Made by a program: the position numbers and the translations under genes. Below, piece after piece: positions 11,761 through 20,758 of a stretch of 64,000 nucleotides of DNA. The stretch is taken from NCBI GenBank assembly GCA_946902985.2, contig OX336390.1, positions 530,180,861-530,244,860 of the forward strand. Direction: 5' to 3'. The notes below the pieces were generated by a model. It searched no databases and was not told where the DNA came from. It saw nothing but the letters and a program-made list of their open reading frames with translations. This DNA comes from Meconema thalassinum (taxonomy: Eukaryota > Arthropoda > Insecta > Orthoptera > Tettigoniidae). The stretch's first letter is position 1. The number at the start of each line of letters is the position of its first letter.

Positions 11761-12604
11761 AAATCTTTACCGATTCCTGTTTATAATGTTCAGGAAGCGT
11801 GGTGGTTGAGAGAGACGATACTGTTGGATGTGTGTGTTTCAACGAACCTGTCGCTGACCACGGTGGCTGTGCTTAATAGATCAATCGCTATTTCGACAGG
11901 TCGGTTTATGACAGAGCGAGGGTGGGTTTTTTCTGATACTTTACCCCGAAGATGATATTTAACGTGTAAACGGTGATGAGAACTTGGTTCTATGTTGATC
12001 GAAGCGAGTACAGAAAACAAACTTGCAGAGGAGCAGGAGGTGAATATCATTTGAGCTTATTGGAATGCGCTGATCTGACTTGACAACAGGTGCAATGGAA
12101 AATGACAAAGACGCAGAGGACACTTGAAGGTGAAATAATCTGACCATCGTGGTGGCAGGGAAGAGCGAAATGCATGCATGCACGTGTGAGATGACATGTA
12201 CGCTAAACAAGTTACATCCTGTTTGCTTCGTACGTGACAAAATGCAAGTTAATGTGAAATTTGATCCGGCACAGGTGTTCACTTTGGGTGTTAGCTGTCC
12301 ACGTGACCGATAACAGGATGTTCAAAGCGTGGGAAAAAATGATTATACATGCAATGTAACATATATATAGACATGTCGTTATCATTTCCTCTCTCACTTA
12401 GTCTTTGAACACATTGCGTTGCGTGAAACCCCTGGTCTTGTTTAACAGTTTTGGTGTTGGTGGAAAATACTTAACCTTGTTGTGGGGTAGGTACTTATTT
12501 ATATATTTATTCATTTATACATTTATTGATTTATATATATTTACAAGCAATTATTTATTGATTAGGTAATTAATGATTTTATTTATTTATTTATTTGTTT
12601 GCAG
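11761..12604 (+). other. Likely promoter/5' region of the small spliced gene (left arm)
   Basis: No coding region is recognised in this 0.84-kb stretch. It ends in a pyrimidine-rich, T/A-repeat tract and CAG just before the exon at 12605, so it should include the upstream intron and perhaps a 5' exon. It is mirrored at 26107-26950. Confidence 0.35.
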
Positions 12605-13423
12605 ATAACCGGTATACCTTACATGTTTGAGAGAGAAGAAACCATTGCACTTTTGAGCTCACTAGAAGGAAACAGGAACAAGCCACTGCAAGTAAAGGTG
12701 AGATGATTTTTTTAAACTAACTTGTTTCATTTTTTGTTTTATGTTTTATTTTATGAAATGCATGTATTAACCTGAATTTAGGTATTTATAGCGGTTTATT
12801 TTATTTATTTTTAGAAACTTGGAAAGAAAAGCCTTACCGCCGTAGCAGTTGCTGAAAAAAAAAACGAAACGCACTAAAGCGAAACCACTGCCAAAGAGTG
12901 AACTGTTTAAAACTCAGGTAAGTCTAACTTAAATATGCTATTCCATTTTACCACTACTGAAACTCGTAGACAACAAAAATTCATTACCTGTACATGACTG
13001 GGACAATGATTGCTTTCTTGATTAATGGCTATGTTGTTGTTGTTGTTGACTGGGAAAAGTACAAGGCCATGTTAGATTTTCTAAAAATAAAAAAATAATT
13101 TAATTTATGGGTGGTTCCCTATGGGCTCAACGAATATCCACAGTTTTGAACATGATAATGTGAACAAAATGACATGACATTCATTTTTGTTTATATATTG
13201 GTTAAAGGGGAGATGTAAATGACTGCAGCTTTATAAAAAGAAAATAAGTACATGGGTTACTGTTAGTGCCAACATACAGTTTATTTTTAATGATGTTTTG
13301 ATTTATTAATGCCAATTAAATTAACGTTTTATTTACAAGTATTGATTGATTGATTGAGTGATGGGTTATTTTGTTTGCTTTTAGGTGTCGTCATGCGCCA
13401 TTAACGTAATGAACAGACAGTGA
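12605..13423 (+). pseudogene. Small three-exon gene, left-arm copy, frame broken
   Basis: Exon-like blocks are 12605-12697 (CAG acceptor, GTGAGA donor), 12815-12917 (TTTTTAG acceptor, GTAAGT donor) and 13385-13423 (CTTTTAG acceptor, then TGA). In the right arm the same blocks give one open frame. Here the second block is 103 bp instead of 102: its A run is 10 long instead of 8, with one C fewer, which shifts the frame. The product would be short and basic. I do not recognise the family. Confidence 0.5.
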
Positions 13424-13500
13424 ACAAGCATACATTGTGCTTTAAAGTACTCTGTGCAACGTTAATAACTTACAATAAGAAAAAGTTTTATTATAACACA

Positions 13501-14522
13501 TGGCGTTAGTACCAAATACAACAAGTGAGCAAGTTGGTTTACCACGTGGGTTAAATTTAAAATCAGAACATGATCGATGATTAACATTTGAATCCTGGCC
13601 TGTAGGCTTTTTGCCGACACATGAACTTGCAAAAGCCGGTTTTTTTACTTGAACCGAGAAGATGTGGTGCGCTATGTGTTTTGTCGTATTGAACTTTCAC
13701 ACTGGGAAGAAGGGGATGATCCCTTTAGAGACCATTTGCGATGGTCTCCTTGTTGTCCTTACATGCTTGGAAAACAAGTGGGTAACCTACCTGTGTATTC
13801 ATTTTACCGAACCACAAGACCATTGGCCGCTACTTACGTTGCTGAATCACAAATAAATAATAATAATGATGTATTACCAGTCAACAACGGTAGTGTCGAT
13901 ATATGTGGTCCATATGCCATGGACAGTGTTGAATTGGCGTGTACTTTAGAAAGATTGGGAGTTTGCAAGACTAAAGCACTAGCACACCCAGAGTACAGCT
14001 CTGTTGTAAAACGTTTAGAATCTTATAAAAATGTTTGGCCATTAATATTAAAACACCTTACCAAACAGCTAAGTGAAGCTGGATTTTTTTTATACTGGTG
14101 AAGGCGATAAAACAATATGTTTTTATTGTGGATTTGCTTTAAAGGATTGGCAAATGACTGATGACCCTTTTGAGCAACACGCTCGTTGGTTACCAAACTG
14201 TAAATACATGGTGTTGCTTAAAGGTCAGGAATTTGTGAACACTATTCGTAAAGAAAACGTGATTGCAGCACAAGACATAAAAGTGCCTTTAGAGTTAGAA
14301 CACGCAGAGCAAATACATAAGGCTGAAAGAAAAGACTTGTCCCACGAACAGATACAAACGTGTGACCAACAATTATGTAAAATTTGTTATCAATATGAAC
14401 TAGGTGTTGTATTTTTGCCTTGTGGACACATGATAGCCTGTGTCAAGTGTGTATTAGAACTCAACACTTGTGCTATATGCAGAAAAGCAGTATGTGCTAC
14501 AGTTAGGGCATTTCTTGCATAA
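13501..14522 (+). pseudogene. Inhibitor of apoptosis, BIR-BIR-RING, left-arm copy
   Basis: Start ATG 13501. BIR1 (about 13650-13790) has RYVFCRIELSHW and FRDHLRWSPCCPYM, giving the C-x2-C...H...C zinc site. BIR2 (about 14090-14215) has ICFYCGFALKDW and FEQHARWLPNCKYM. A C3HC4 RING at the C-terminus (about 14370-14500) has LCKICY, LPCGHMIACVKC and CAICRK. In the family, BIRs bind caspases or IAP antagonists and the RING is an E3 ubiquitin ligase. Lesions: TGA at 13579-13581 where the right arm has TGG; a T7 run at 13640 that leaves BIR1 one base out of frame; and a T8 run near 14086 that separates BIR1 from BIR2. Length (about 340 codons) and order match insect and baculovirus-type IAPs. Confidence 0.88.
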
Positions 14523-14633
14523 CTAGTATAATTTATCAGCCATGCATAGTGCAAAATCCCTAATTGCACAATATTATTAAAGCTGTTTTAGAGTGTAATA
14601 GGTATGCTTTTGTTTTGTTTATAGACTACTACA

Positions 14634-14933
14634 ATGAATGTTTTGAATGCTGTGGGACAATCATGTGGCTTAGAGACAAAGAAGCTCAGCGAATTGCCTA
14701 CGCATATTCCATTCCGCATTATCAAGATTCGGAAATTGAAAACAGCATATGGTGATCGTGTACTTTGTGTATGTGAAAACTTTGAGACATTTCTGCCTAT
14801 ACGGTTTAATGATATGTCGGAAAGTGTTTTTGATGAAGTCAATAATGCTGTGCAACCTGTACACTTAATTTATGAAGGTTTTAAAAACAATAGGTGCATG
14901 ATTCGTTTTAATTCAATAAATAAAAAAATGTGA
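14634..14933 (+). CDS. 99-aa conserved cargo protein, possible OB-fold/ssDNA-binding type (left arm)
   Basis: Intact ORF from MNVLNAVGQSCG to NSINKKM. A central segment has the pattern LPTHIPFRIIKIRKLKTAYG, then VLCVCENFETFLPIRF. This resembles small proteins of arthropod and viral mobile elements with a (Y/F)xIxxxxxxxTxYG...FLPxRF signature. I know that signature only as unnamed; an OB-like fold is inference. A splice acceptor (TTTATAG, ending 14624) lies ten bases before the ATG, so a non-coding 5' exon is likely. It lies 111 bp after the IAP stop, same strand. It is identical in amino-acid sequence to the right-arm copy, while neighbouring genes have decayed. A/T-rich 3' signals (AATAAA-like, about 15077) follow. 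Confidence 0.65.
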   Translation: MNVLNAVGQSCGLETKKLSELPTHIPFRIIKIRKLKTAYGDRVLCVCENFETFLPIRFNDMSESVFDEVNNAVQPVHLIYEGFKNNRCMIRFNSINKKM

Positions 14934-15391
14934 AATAATAATGGAAAATATAAGTAATGACAATATACTGAAAAAGAAAGAAAATATGTGTATAGAATAG
15001 TAATGTTTTAGTGTTTAGTGTTGTCTTTAAAAATATTATGATGAAACCAAAAAAACAAGAAATGTATATAAAGTTTGTAAATAAATGCAAAATGATGTTA
15101 CAATGTTGTTTTATTTTATACAAAGTTAGTATATTTAACATTGCAAAGTATACATGATTACGACAATAAATGCACACTGAATACAAGCCTTTCTCACTTT
15201 ACAATAGTCTGTTATAGTTTTAAACACAAGGCTTGTTGTAGATTATTTTATAGCAATGTCCATTCAATGTTGTTTTCGAAAAGTGGGGAAGCCGCAATGG
15301 TTGTATAGGCATAAAATCCTTATTGTTATAACTATCTAGTCACTTTGATCCCCTTGCATATCAAGAGCAGATGACCTAGTTGTTCCACTCT
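14934..15391. other. Convergent intergenic region, left arm
   Basis: Lies between the 3' ends of the 99-aa gene (plus) and FLYWCH ORF 2 (minus). It holds AAATAAATG-type polyadenylation candidates for the plus-strand gene and no recognisable ORF. It is mirrored at 19891-20347. Confidence 0.5.
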
Positions 15392-15769
15392 TTAAAACGA
15401 CAACAACAACACTACCTCTTGCATAGTTTGTGATGTTGATGGCTCTTGCGACGTGGAAGATGGATTAAAAATAACTTTTAGAACAGGGGTTAAACGTTGC
15501 TCATTAAACAATGCACTATTTTGAGTAGCAATATGGTTTTCTTGATTTTTTGTCGACGGCAATTGTGTTTCATGCAGTACACTACATTGATGATCACTGA
15601 CACTTAAAACCTCACTATTTTTACTTTTTAGGTCACCACGACAATGTTTGGAACGTTGCTTTGAACAACGCCAAATAACAGTTCCATTTTTATTGGTTCG
15701 TTTCACAATATATGAATATCCTTTATAGTAAGCGTAAGGCTTACCATACCTAGTCACTGATACTTCCAT
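15392..15769 (-). CDS. FLYWCH zinc-finger protein 2 (left arm)
   Basis: I chose MEVSVTRYGKPYAYYKGYSY as the start because it aligns with the start of the neighbouring FLYWCH ORF. The FLYWCH-type fold shows as Y-x-x-Y-x-G-Y-S-Y (position 12-20), VIWRCSKQRSKHCRG (C...C pair) and VSDHQCSVLHE (H-x-C). The C-terminus is short, Ser/Thr-rich and lacks the acidic stretch and helical tail of FLYWCH 1. FLYWCH fingers bind DNA or protein and are also found at the N-terminus of MULE transposases, but no MULE catalytic domain follows here. The ORF is intact in this arm; the right-arm copy is frameshifted. Confidence 0.7.
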   Translation of the reverse strand: MEVSVTRYGKPYAYYKGYSYIVKRTNKNGTVIWRCSKQRSKHCRGDLKSKNSEVLSVSDHQCSVLHETQLPSTKNQENHIATQNSALFNEQRLTPVLKVIFNPSSTSQEPSTSQTMQEVVLLLSF

Positions 15770-15939
15770 ATCAACTGTCAAGCATAGACTAAGCTCTAGT
15801 AAAGTCAACTTGGTAATAAGAATAATAGTTTAATGTGAGAGCAAATATGGATCCAAAGAGTTCAGGTAAAAGTGGAAGCAAATAAGCAAATATTAGAAAC
15901 AAAAGTTGGGGTGAAAGTGGTCGCAAAGTGGTAGACCCA

Positions 15940-16620
15940 TTACACAATAATTTCAGCACGACGAACCTCTTGTTCAATTTCTTTGATTTCCCAATCGTGA
16001 CCGGTATGCCCAGCTTGTTGTAAAGCACGCAATTGTCGAAGCCGTTGAATTAGCTTACTTGGTTTGTTCCAGTATACAAATTTAACAAATGGATTTTTAG
16101 GTGTAAACAAAGCATTACCATAATCATGATCATTATCATCATCATCATTATCATCATCATGATCACCATTATCATCATGACCATCATCACTGTTACTATA
16201 TAGTCCTTTTTGATCCTCTTGCAATACCACTTCATTTATAGTCTGAGTTGATTTTGATAGGGTTGAAGGTTTCTTGGACGTTGACAACTGTCCTAACATG
16301 ACGTTTTGAGGACATGATAAGTCCTTTTGAACAAACACTGCACTATTTTTAGCCGCAATATCGTTTTCTTGAACTTGCTTTTTAGCATTTTGATAATTGT
16401 TTGTAAACAGCAAGCGTGGTTCGTTTAGAGCACTACATTGATGAACACTCACACTTAAAACCTTTCCATTTTTACTTTTCAGATTGCCTCGACATTTTGT
16501 TGACCTCTCTTTTGAGCATCGCCAGATTATTATTCCATTCACATTCTGGCGATTATAGTTATAAGAGTAGCCTTGATAGAGTGCACGTAGCCTACCTTTG
16601 TTGGTTGTAATAAGTTCCAT
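15940..16620 (-). CDS. FLYWCH zinc-finger protein 1 (left arm)
   Basis: 226 aa, start MELITTNKGRLRALYQGYSY. FLYWCH domain in residues 1-70: YQGYSYNYNRQNVNG, IIWRCSKERSTKCRG, and VSVHQCSALNE carry the C2/H-C ligands. A Ser/Lys-rich middle follows, then an Asp-rich run (about residues 145-165, encoded by an ATC/CAT microsatellite), then a conserved-looking C-terminal segment: NPFVKFVYWNKPSKLIQRLR and AGHTGHDWEIKEIEQEV. The tail recalls an amphipathic segment in other arthropod mobile-element ORFs that I cannot name. It is intact in both arms; the right copy lacks five residues in the Asp run. Role is unknown: a DNA-binding regulator or a structural protein of the element are both possible. Confidence 0.72.
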   Translation of the reverse strand: MELITTNKGRLRALYQGYSYNYNRQNVNGIIIWRCSKERSTKCRGNLKSKNGKVLSVSVHQCSALNEPRLLFTNNYQNAKKQVQENDIAAKNSAVFVQKDLSCPQNVMLGQLSTSKKPSTLSKSTQTINEVVLQEDQKGLYSNSDDGHDDNGDHDDDNDDDDNDHDYGNALFTPKNPFVKFVYWNKPSKLIQRLRQLRALQQAGHTGHDWEIKEIEQEVRRAEIIV

Positions 16621-16703
16621 AGTAGTAACTGACCTGTCTGTACGATGTTCACACTACAAAGGTTACAACTGTTTTGCTGATGGAGTGACCTACCATAAGC
16701 TTA
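16621..16703 (-). promoter_or_regulatory. Presumed upstream region of FLYWCH 1 (left arm)
   Basis: A short segment between the FLYWCH 1 start and the minisatellite. It contains a TATATA-like word (TTATATATTGG, 16699 on) on the strand leading to FLYWCH 1. Promoter function is inference from position only. Confidence 0.3.
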
Positions 16704-16999
16704 TATATTGGCTTATGTGTTGGCTTTTTGTGTTGGCTTTTTGTGTTGGCTTTTGTGTTGGCTTTTTGTGTTGGCTTTTCGTGTTGGCTTTTTGTGTTGG
16801 CTTTTTGTGTTGGCTTTTCGTGTTGGCTTTTTGTGTTGGCTTTTGTCTTGGCTTTTTGTGTTGGCTTTTCGTGTTGGCTTTTTGCGTTGGCTTTTGTGTT
16901 GGCTTTTTGTGTTGGCTTTTTGCGTTGGCTTTTTGTGTTGGCTTTTGTGTTGGCTTTTTGTGTTGGCTTTTTGTGCTGGCTTTAGTATTGGCTTTTGTA
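16704..16999. repeat. 13-bp minisatellite near palindrome centre (left)
   Basis: About 23 units of TTTTTGTGTTGGC, with 12-bp variants and TTTTCGTGTTGGC / TTTTTGCGTTGGC forms. Because the unit length is not a multiple of three, all frames read Leu/Phe/Cys/Trp-rich artefact proteins. The right arm has about 20 units, so the array has changed length since the arms separated. Confidence 0.9.
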
Positions 17000-17096
17000 T
17001 TGTCTTATTTGACAAGTTATTTGTGTCAATGTATTTAGTGGATTTTTTCTTGGTGTTGGAAAGTTGTTGAAAGAGAGGGAATATTTAAAGACTTAA

Positions 17097-17300
17097 CCTC
17101 AGCTCACTAACCTAACCTAACCTAACCTAACTTTACTCAGCCTAACCTAACCTAACCTTTCAACTCTCAGATGTTAATTAAATTCTGTGCATAGTCGAGT
17201 TGGAACCCAAGACCTCAGGGGTAAAAGAACAATTATTTTTGATGGCTTATTTTGGTAACTTATTTTGATGGCTAACCTAACCATACCTAACCTAACCTCA
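17097..17300. repeat. TTAGG-like runs near palindrome centre (left)
   Basis: CCTAACCTAACCTAACC runs at about 17107-17157 and again at about 17273-17297. They are in the (CCTAA)n orientation on the plus strand. The mirrored runs are at 18032-18061 and 18176-18238. They resemble interstitial insect telomere repeats but are only a few units long. Confidence 0.75.
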
Positions 17301-17647
17301 GCTCACTTTGGATATTACTAGTAAGTGTTCATATCCTCCGCTAGGTAGCCTGCTAGTAGTACAGGTAGTGCTCATATTTACCGCTAGGTAGCGGAAACAT
17401 ACTTTGCGTGTTGCATGTGACACTTGTGAAGTTTAACCGCATGCAAGACGAGCTTGTATAAGTTCTCTATTTAAACCCAATATACAATTAACCACTAAAT
17501 GTTCAGAACTGACATGTATAGCCATGTTTAGGGTATATAGGAGACCCTTAGTAAGAAAGGCTGTCTAACCCACGTGTGTACAGCTTTGTCATACGCAGTA
17601 AGCACCTGTTGGCAGAAAAAACAACAACAATTTGAGAAAGCCAACAA

Positions 17648-17682
17648 AAAAACTGTTTCCTTTAAATACATTAATGGATATG
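17648..17682. other. 35-bp loop at the palindrome centre
   Basis: Perfectly paired flanks end in CCAACAA (17641-17647) and TTGTTGG (17683-17689). The spacer between them is A/T-rich and not self-complementary over its length. A short loop between 7-kb arms would extrude as a hairpin or cruciform during replication. Confidence 0.85.
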
Positions 17683-18031
17683 TTGTTGGTTTCCTCAAAT
17701 TGTTGTTGTTGTTGTTTTCTGCCAACAGGTGCTTACTGCGTATGACAAAGCTGTACACACGTGGGTTAGACAGCCTTTCTTACTAAGGGTCTCCTATATA
17801 CCCTAAACATGGCTATACATGTTAGTTCTGAACATTTAGTGGTTAATTGTATATTGGGTTTAAATAGAGAACTTATACAAGCACGTCTTGCATGCGGTTA
17901 AACTTCACAAGTGTCACATGCAACACGCAAAGTATGTTTCCGCTACCTAGCGGTAAATATGAGCACTACCTGTACTACTAGCAGGCTACCTAGCGGAGGA
18001 TATGAACACTTACTAGTAATATCCAAAGTGA

Positions 18032-18238
18032 GCTGAGGTTAGGTTAGGTAAAGTTAGGTTAGCCATCAAAATAAGTTACCAAAATAAGCCATCAAATATA
18101 ATTGTTTTTTTACCCCTGAGGTCTTGGGATCCAACTCGACTATGCACAGAATTTAATTAACATCTGAGAGTTGAAAGGTTAGGTTAGGTTAGGCTGAGTA
18201 AAGTTAGGTTAGGTTAGGTTAGGTTAGTGAGCTGAGGT
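18032..18238. repeat. TTAGG-like runs near palindrome centre (right)
   Basis: Mirror of 17097-17300: GGTTAGGTTAGG words at about 18032-18061 and 18176-18238, now in the (TTAGG)n orientation on the plus strand. Confidence 0.75.
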
Positions 18239-18331
18239 TAAGTCTTTAAATATTCCCTCTCTTTCAACAACTTTCCAACACCAAGAAAAAATCCACTAAA
18301 TACATTGACACAAATAACTTGTCAATTAAGA

Positions 18332-18590
18332 CAATACAAAAGCCAATACTAAAGCCAGCACAAAAAGCCAACACAAAAAGCCAACACAAAAGCCAACACA
18401 AAAAGCCAACGCAAAAAGCCAACACAAAAAGCCAACACAAAAGCCAACGCAAAAAGCCAACACGAAAAGCCAACACAAAAAGCCAAGACAAAAGCCAACA
18501 CAAAAAGCCAACACGAAAAGCCAACACAAAAAGCCAACACAAAAGCCAACACAAAAAGCCAACACAAAAAGCCAACACATAAGCCAATAT
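18332..18590. repeat. 13-bp minisatellite near palindrome centre (right)
   Basis: About 20 units of GCCAACACAAAAA, the reverse complement of the left array. It is shorter than the left by about three units. Confidence 0.9.
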
Positions 18591-18674
18591 ATAAGCTTAT
18601 GGTAGGTCACTCCATCAGCAAAACAGTTGTAACCTTTGTAGTGTGAACATCGTACAGACAGGTCAGTTACTACT

Positions 18675-19340
18675 ATGGAACTTATTACAACCAACAAAGG
18701 TAGGCTACGTGCACTCTATCAAGGCTACTCTTATAACTATAATCGCCAGAATGTGAATGGAATAATATTCTGGCGATGCTCAAAAGAGAGGTCAACAAAA
18801 TGTCGAGGCAATCTGAAAAGTAAAAATGGAAAGGTTTTAAGTGTGAGTGTTCATCAATGTAGTGCTCTAAACGAACCACGCTTGCTGTTTACAAACAATT
18901 ATCAAAATGCTAAAGAGCAAGTTCAAGAAAACGATATTGCGGCTAAAAATAGTGCAGTGTTTGTTCAAAAGGACTTATCATGTCCTCAAAACGTCATGTT
19001 AGGACAGTTGTCAACGTCCAAGAAACCTTCAACACTATCAAAATCAACTCAGACTATAAATGAAGTGGTATTGCAAGAGGATCAAAAAGGACTATATAGT
19101 AACAGTGATGATGGTCATGATGATAATGGTGATCATGATGATGATAATGATGATGATTATGGTAATGCTTTGTTTACACCTAAAAATCCATTTGTTAAAT
19201 TTGTATACTGGAACAAACCCAGTAAGCTAATTCAACGGCTTCGACAATTGCATGCTTTACAACAAGCTGGGCATACCGGTCACGATTGGGAAATCAAAGA
19301 AATTGAACAAGAGGTTCGTCGTGCTGAAATTATTGTGTAA
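18675..19340 (+). CDS. FLYWCH zinc-finger protein 1 (right arm)
   Basis: 221 aa and intact, with the same domain order as the left-arm copy: FLYWCH finger in residues 1-70, Asp-rich run, and C-terminal segment ending EIEQEVRRAEIIV. Differences seen by eye: I to F in the finger (GIIFWRCS), K to E in the middle (NAKEQVQE), R to H near the tail, and five fewer residues in the Asp run. That pattern, mostly frame-preserving, suggests the coding frame stayed under constraint or was homogenised between arms. Confidence 0.72.
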   Translation: MELITTNKGRLRALYQGYSYNYNRQNVNGIIFWRCSKERSTKCRGNLKSKNGKVLSVSVHQCSALNEPRLLFTNNYQNAKEQVQENDIAAKNSAVFVQKDLSCPQNVMLGQLSTSKKPSTLSKSTQTINEVVLQEDQKGLYSNSDDGHDDNGDHDDDNDDDYGNALFTPKNPFVKFVYWNKPSKLIQRLRQLHALQQAGHTGHDWEIKEIEQEVRRAEIIV

Positions 19341-19510
19341 TGGGTCTACCACTTTGCGACCACTTTCACCCCAACTCTTGTTTCTAATATTTGCTTATTT
19401 GCTTCCACTTTTACCTGAACTCTTTGGATCCATATTTGCTCTCACATTAAACTATTATTCTTATTACCAAGTTGACTTTACTAGAGCTTAGTCTATGCTT
19501 GACAGTTGAT

Positions 19511-19890
19511 ATGGAAGTATCAGTGACTAGGTATGGTAAGCCTTACGCATACTGTAAAGGATATTCATATATTGCGGAACGAACCAAAAAAATGGAACTG
19601 TTATTTGGCGTTGTTCAAAGCAACGTTCCAAACATTGTCGTGGTGACCTAAAAAGTAAAAATAGTGAGGTTTTAAGTGTCAGTGATCATCAATGTAGTGT
19701 ACTGCATGAAACACAGTTGCCGTCGACAAAAAATCAAGAAAACCATATTGCTACTCAAAATAGTGCATTGTTTAATGAGCAACGTTTAACCCCTGTTCTA
19801 AAAGTTATTTTTAATCCATCTTCCACGTCGCAAGAGCCATCAACATCACAAACTATGCAAGAGGTAGTGTTGTTGTTGTTGTCGTTTTAA
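19511..19890 (+). pseudogene. FLYWCH zinc-finger protein 2, right-arm copy, frameshifted
   Basis: Matches the intact left-arm ORF from MEVSVTRYGKPYAY on. After about codon 25 one base is missing in an A run (AACCAAAAAAATGG against AACCAATAAAAATGG on the other arm), so the cysteine and histidine ligands fall out of frame. A Tyr in the Y-Y-K-G block is also Cys. The original stop is the TAA at 19888-19890. Confidence 0.75.
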
Positions 19891-20347
19891 AGAGTGGAAC
19901 AACTAGGTCATCTGCTCTTGATATGCAAGGGGATCAAAGTGACTAAATAGTTTTAACAATAAGGATTTTATGCCTATACAACCATTGCGGCTTCCCCACT
20001 TTTCGAAAACAACATTGAATGGACATTGCTATAAAATAATCTACAACAAGCCTTGTGTTTAAAACTATAACAGACTATTGTAAAGTGAGAAAGGCTTGTA
20101 TTCAGTGTGCATTTATTGTCGTAATCATGTATACTTTGCAATGTTAAATATACTAACTTTGTATAAAATAAAACAACATTGTAACATCATTTTGCATTTA
20201 TTTACAAACTTTATATACATTTCTTGTTTTTTTGGTTTCATCATAATATTTTTAAAGACAACACTAAACACTAAAACATTACTATTCTATACACATATTT
20301 TCTTTCTTTTTCAGTATATTGTCATTACTTATATTTCCATTATTATT
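19891..20347. other. Convergent intergenic region, right arm
   Basis: Mirror of 14934-15391. A TTTATTTAC word near 20200 is the polyadenylation-like signal of the minus-strand 99-aa gene. No gene is recognised. Confidence 0.5.
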
Positions 20348-20647
20348 TCACATTTTTTTATTTATTGAATTAAAACGAATCATGCACCTATTGTTTTTAA
20401 AACCTTCATAAATTAAGTGTACAGGTTGCACAGCATTATTGACTTCATCAAAAACACTTTCCGACATATCATTAAACCGTATAGGCAGAAATGTCTCAAA
20501 GTTTTCACATACACAAAGTACACGATCACCATATGCTGTTTTCAATTTCCGAATCTTGATAATGCGGAATGGAATATGCGTTGGCAATTCACTGAGCTTC
20601 TTTGTCTCTAAGCCACATGATTGTCCCACAGCATTCAAAACATTCAT
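20348..20647 (-). CDS. 99-aa conserved cargo protein, possible OB-fold/ssDNA-binding type (right arm)
   Basis: Amino-acid identical to the left-arm protein across all 99 residues, including KLKTAYGDRVLCVCENFETF and the FLPIRF block. The splice-acceptor-like CTATAAAC (minus strand: GTTTATAG) again precedes the ATG. Preservation of this ORF in both arms, next to a disrupted IAP gene, makes it the best candidate for a still-constrained cargo gene. Function is unassigned; the OB-fold suggestion is from pattern only. Confidence 0.65.
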   Translation of the reverse strand: MNVLNAVGQSCGLETKKLSELPTHIPFRIIKIRKLKTAYGDRVLCVCENFETFLPIRFNDMSESVFDEVNNAVQPVHLIYEGFKNNRCMIRFNSINKKM

Positions 20648-20758
20648 TGTAGTAGTCTATAAACAAAACAAAAGCATACCTCTTACACTCTAAAACAGCT
20701 TTAATAATATTGTGCAATTAGGGATTTTGCACTATGCATGGCTGATAAATTATACTAG

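Noticed and set aside
13501..14522. Programmed ribosomal frameshifting in the left-arm IAP
   Set aside because: The first T run would need a -1 shift and the second a +1 shift, and there is also a plain TGA nonsense codon. Ordinary indels in homopolymers explain it better.
16598..17070. Long hydrophobic ORFs rich in Leu, Phe, Cys and Trp (also at 18264-18697), and Lys/Gln-rich ORFs on the other strand
   Set aside because: They are translations of the 13-bp minisatellite in all frames. A 13-bp unit cycles through the frames and creates such ORFs by itself.
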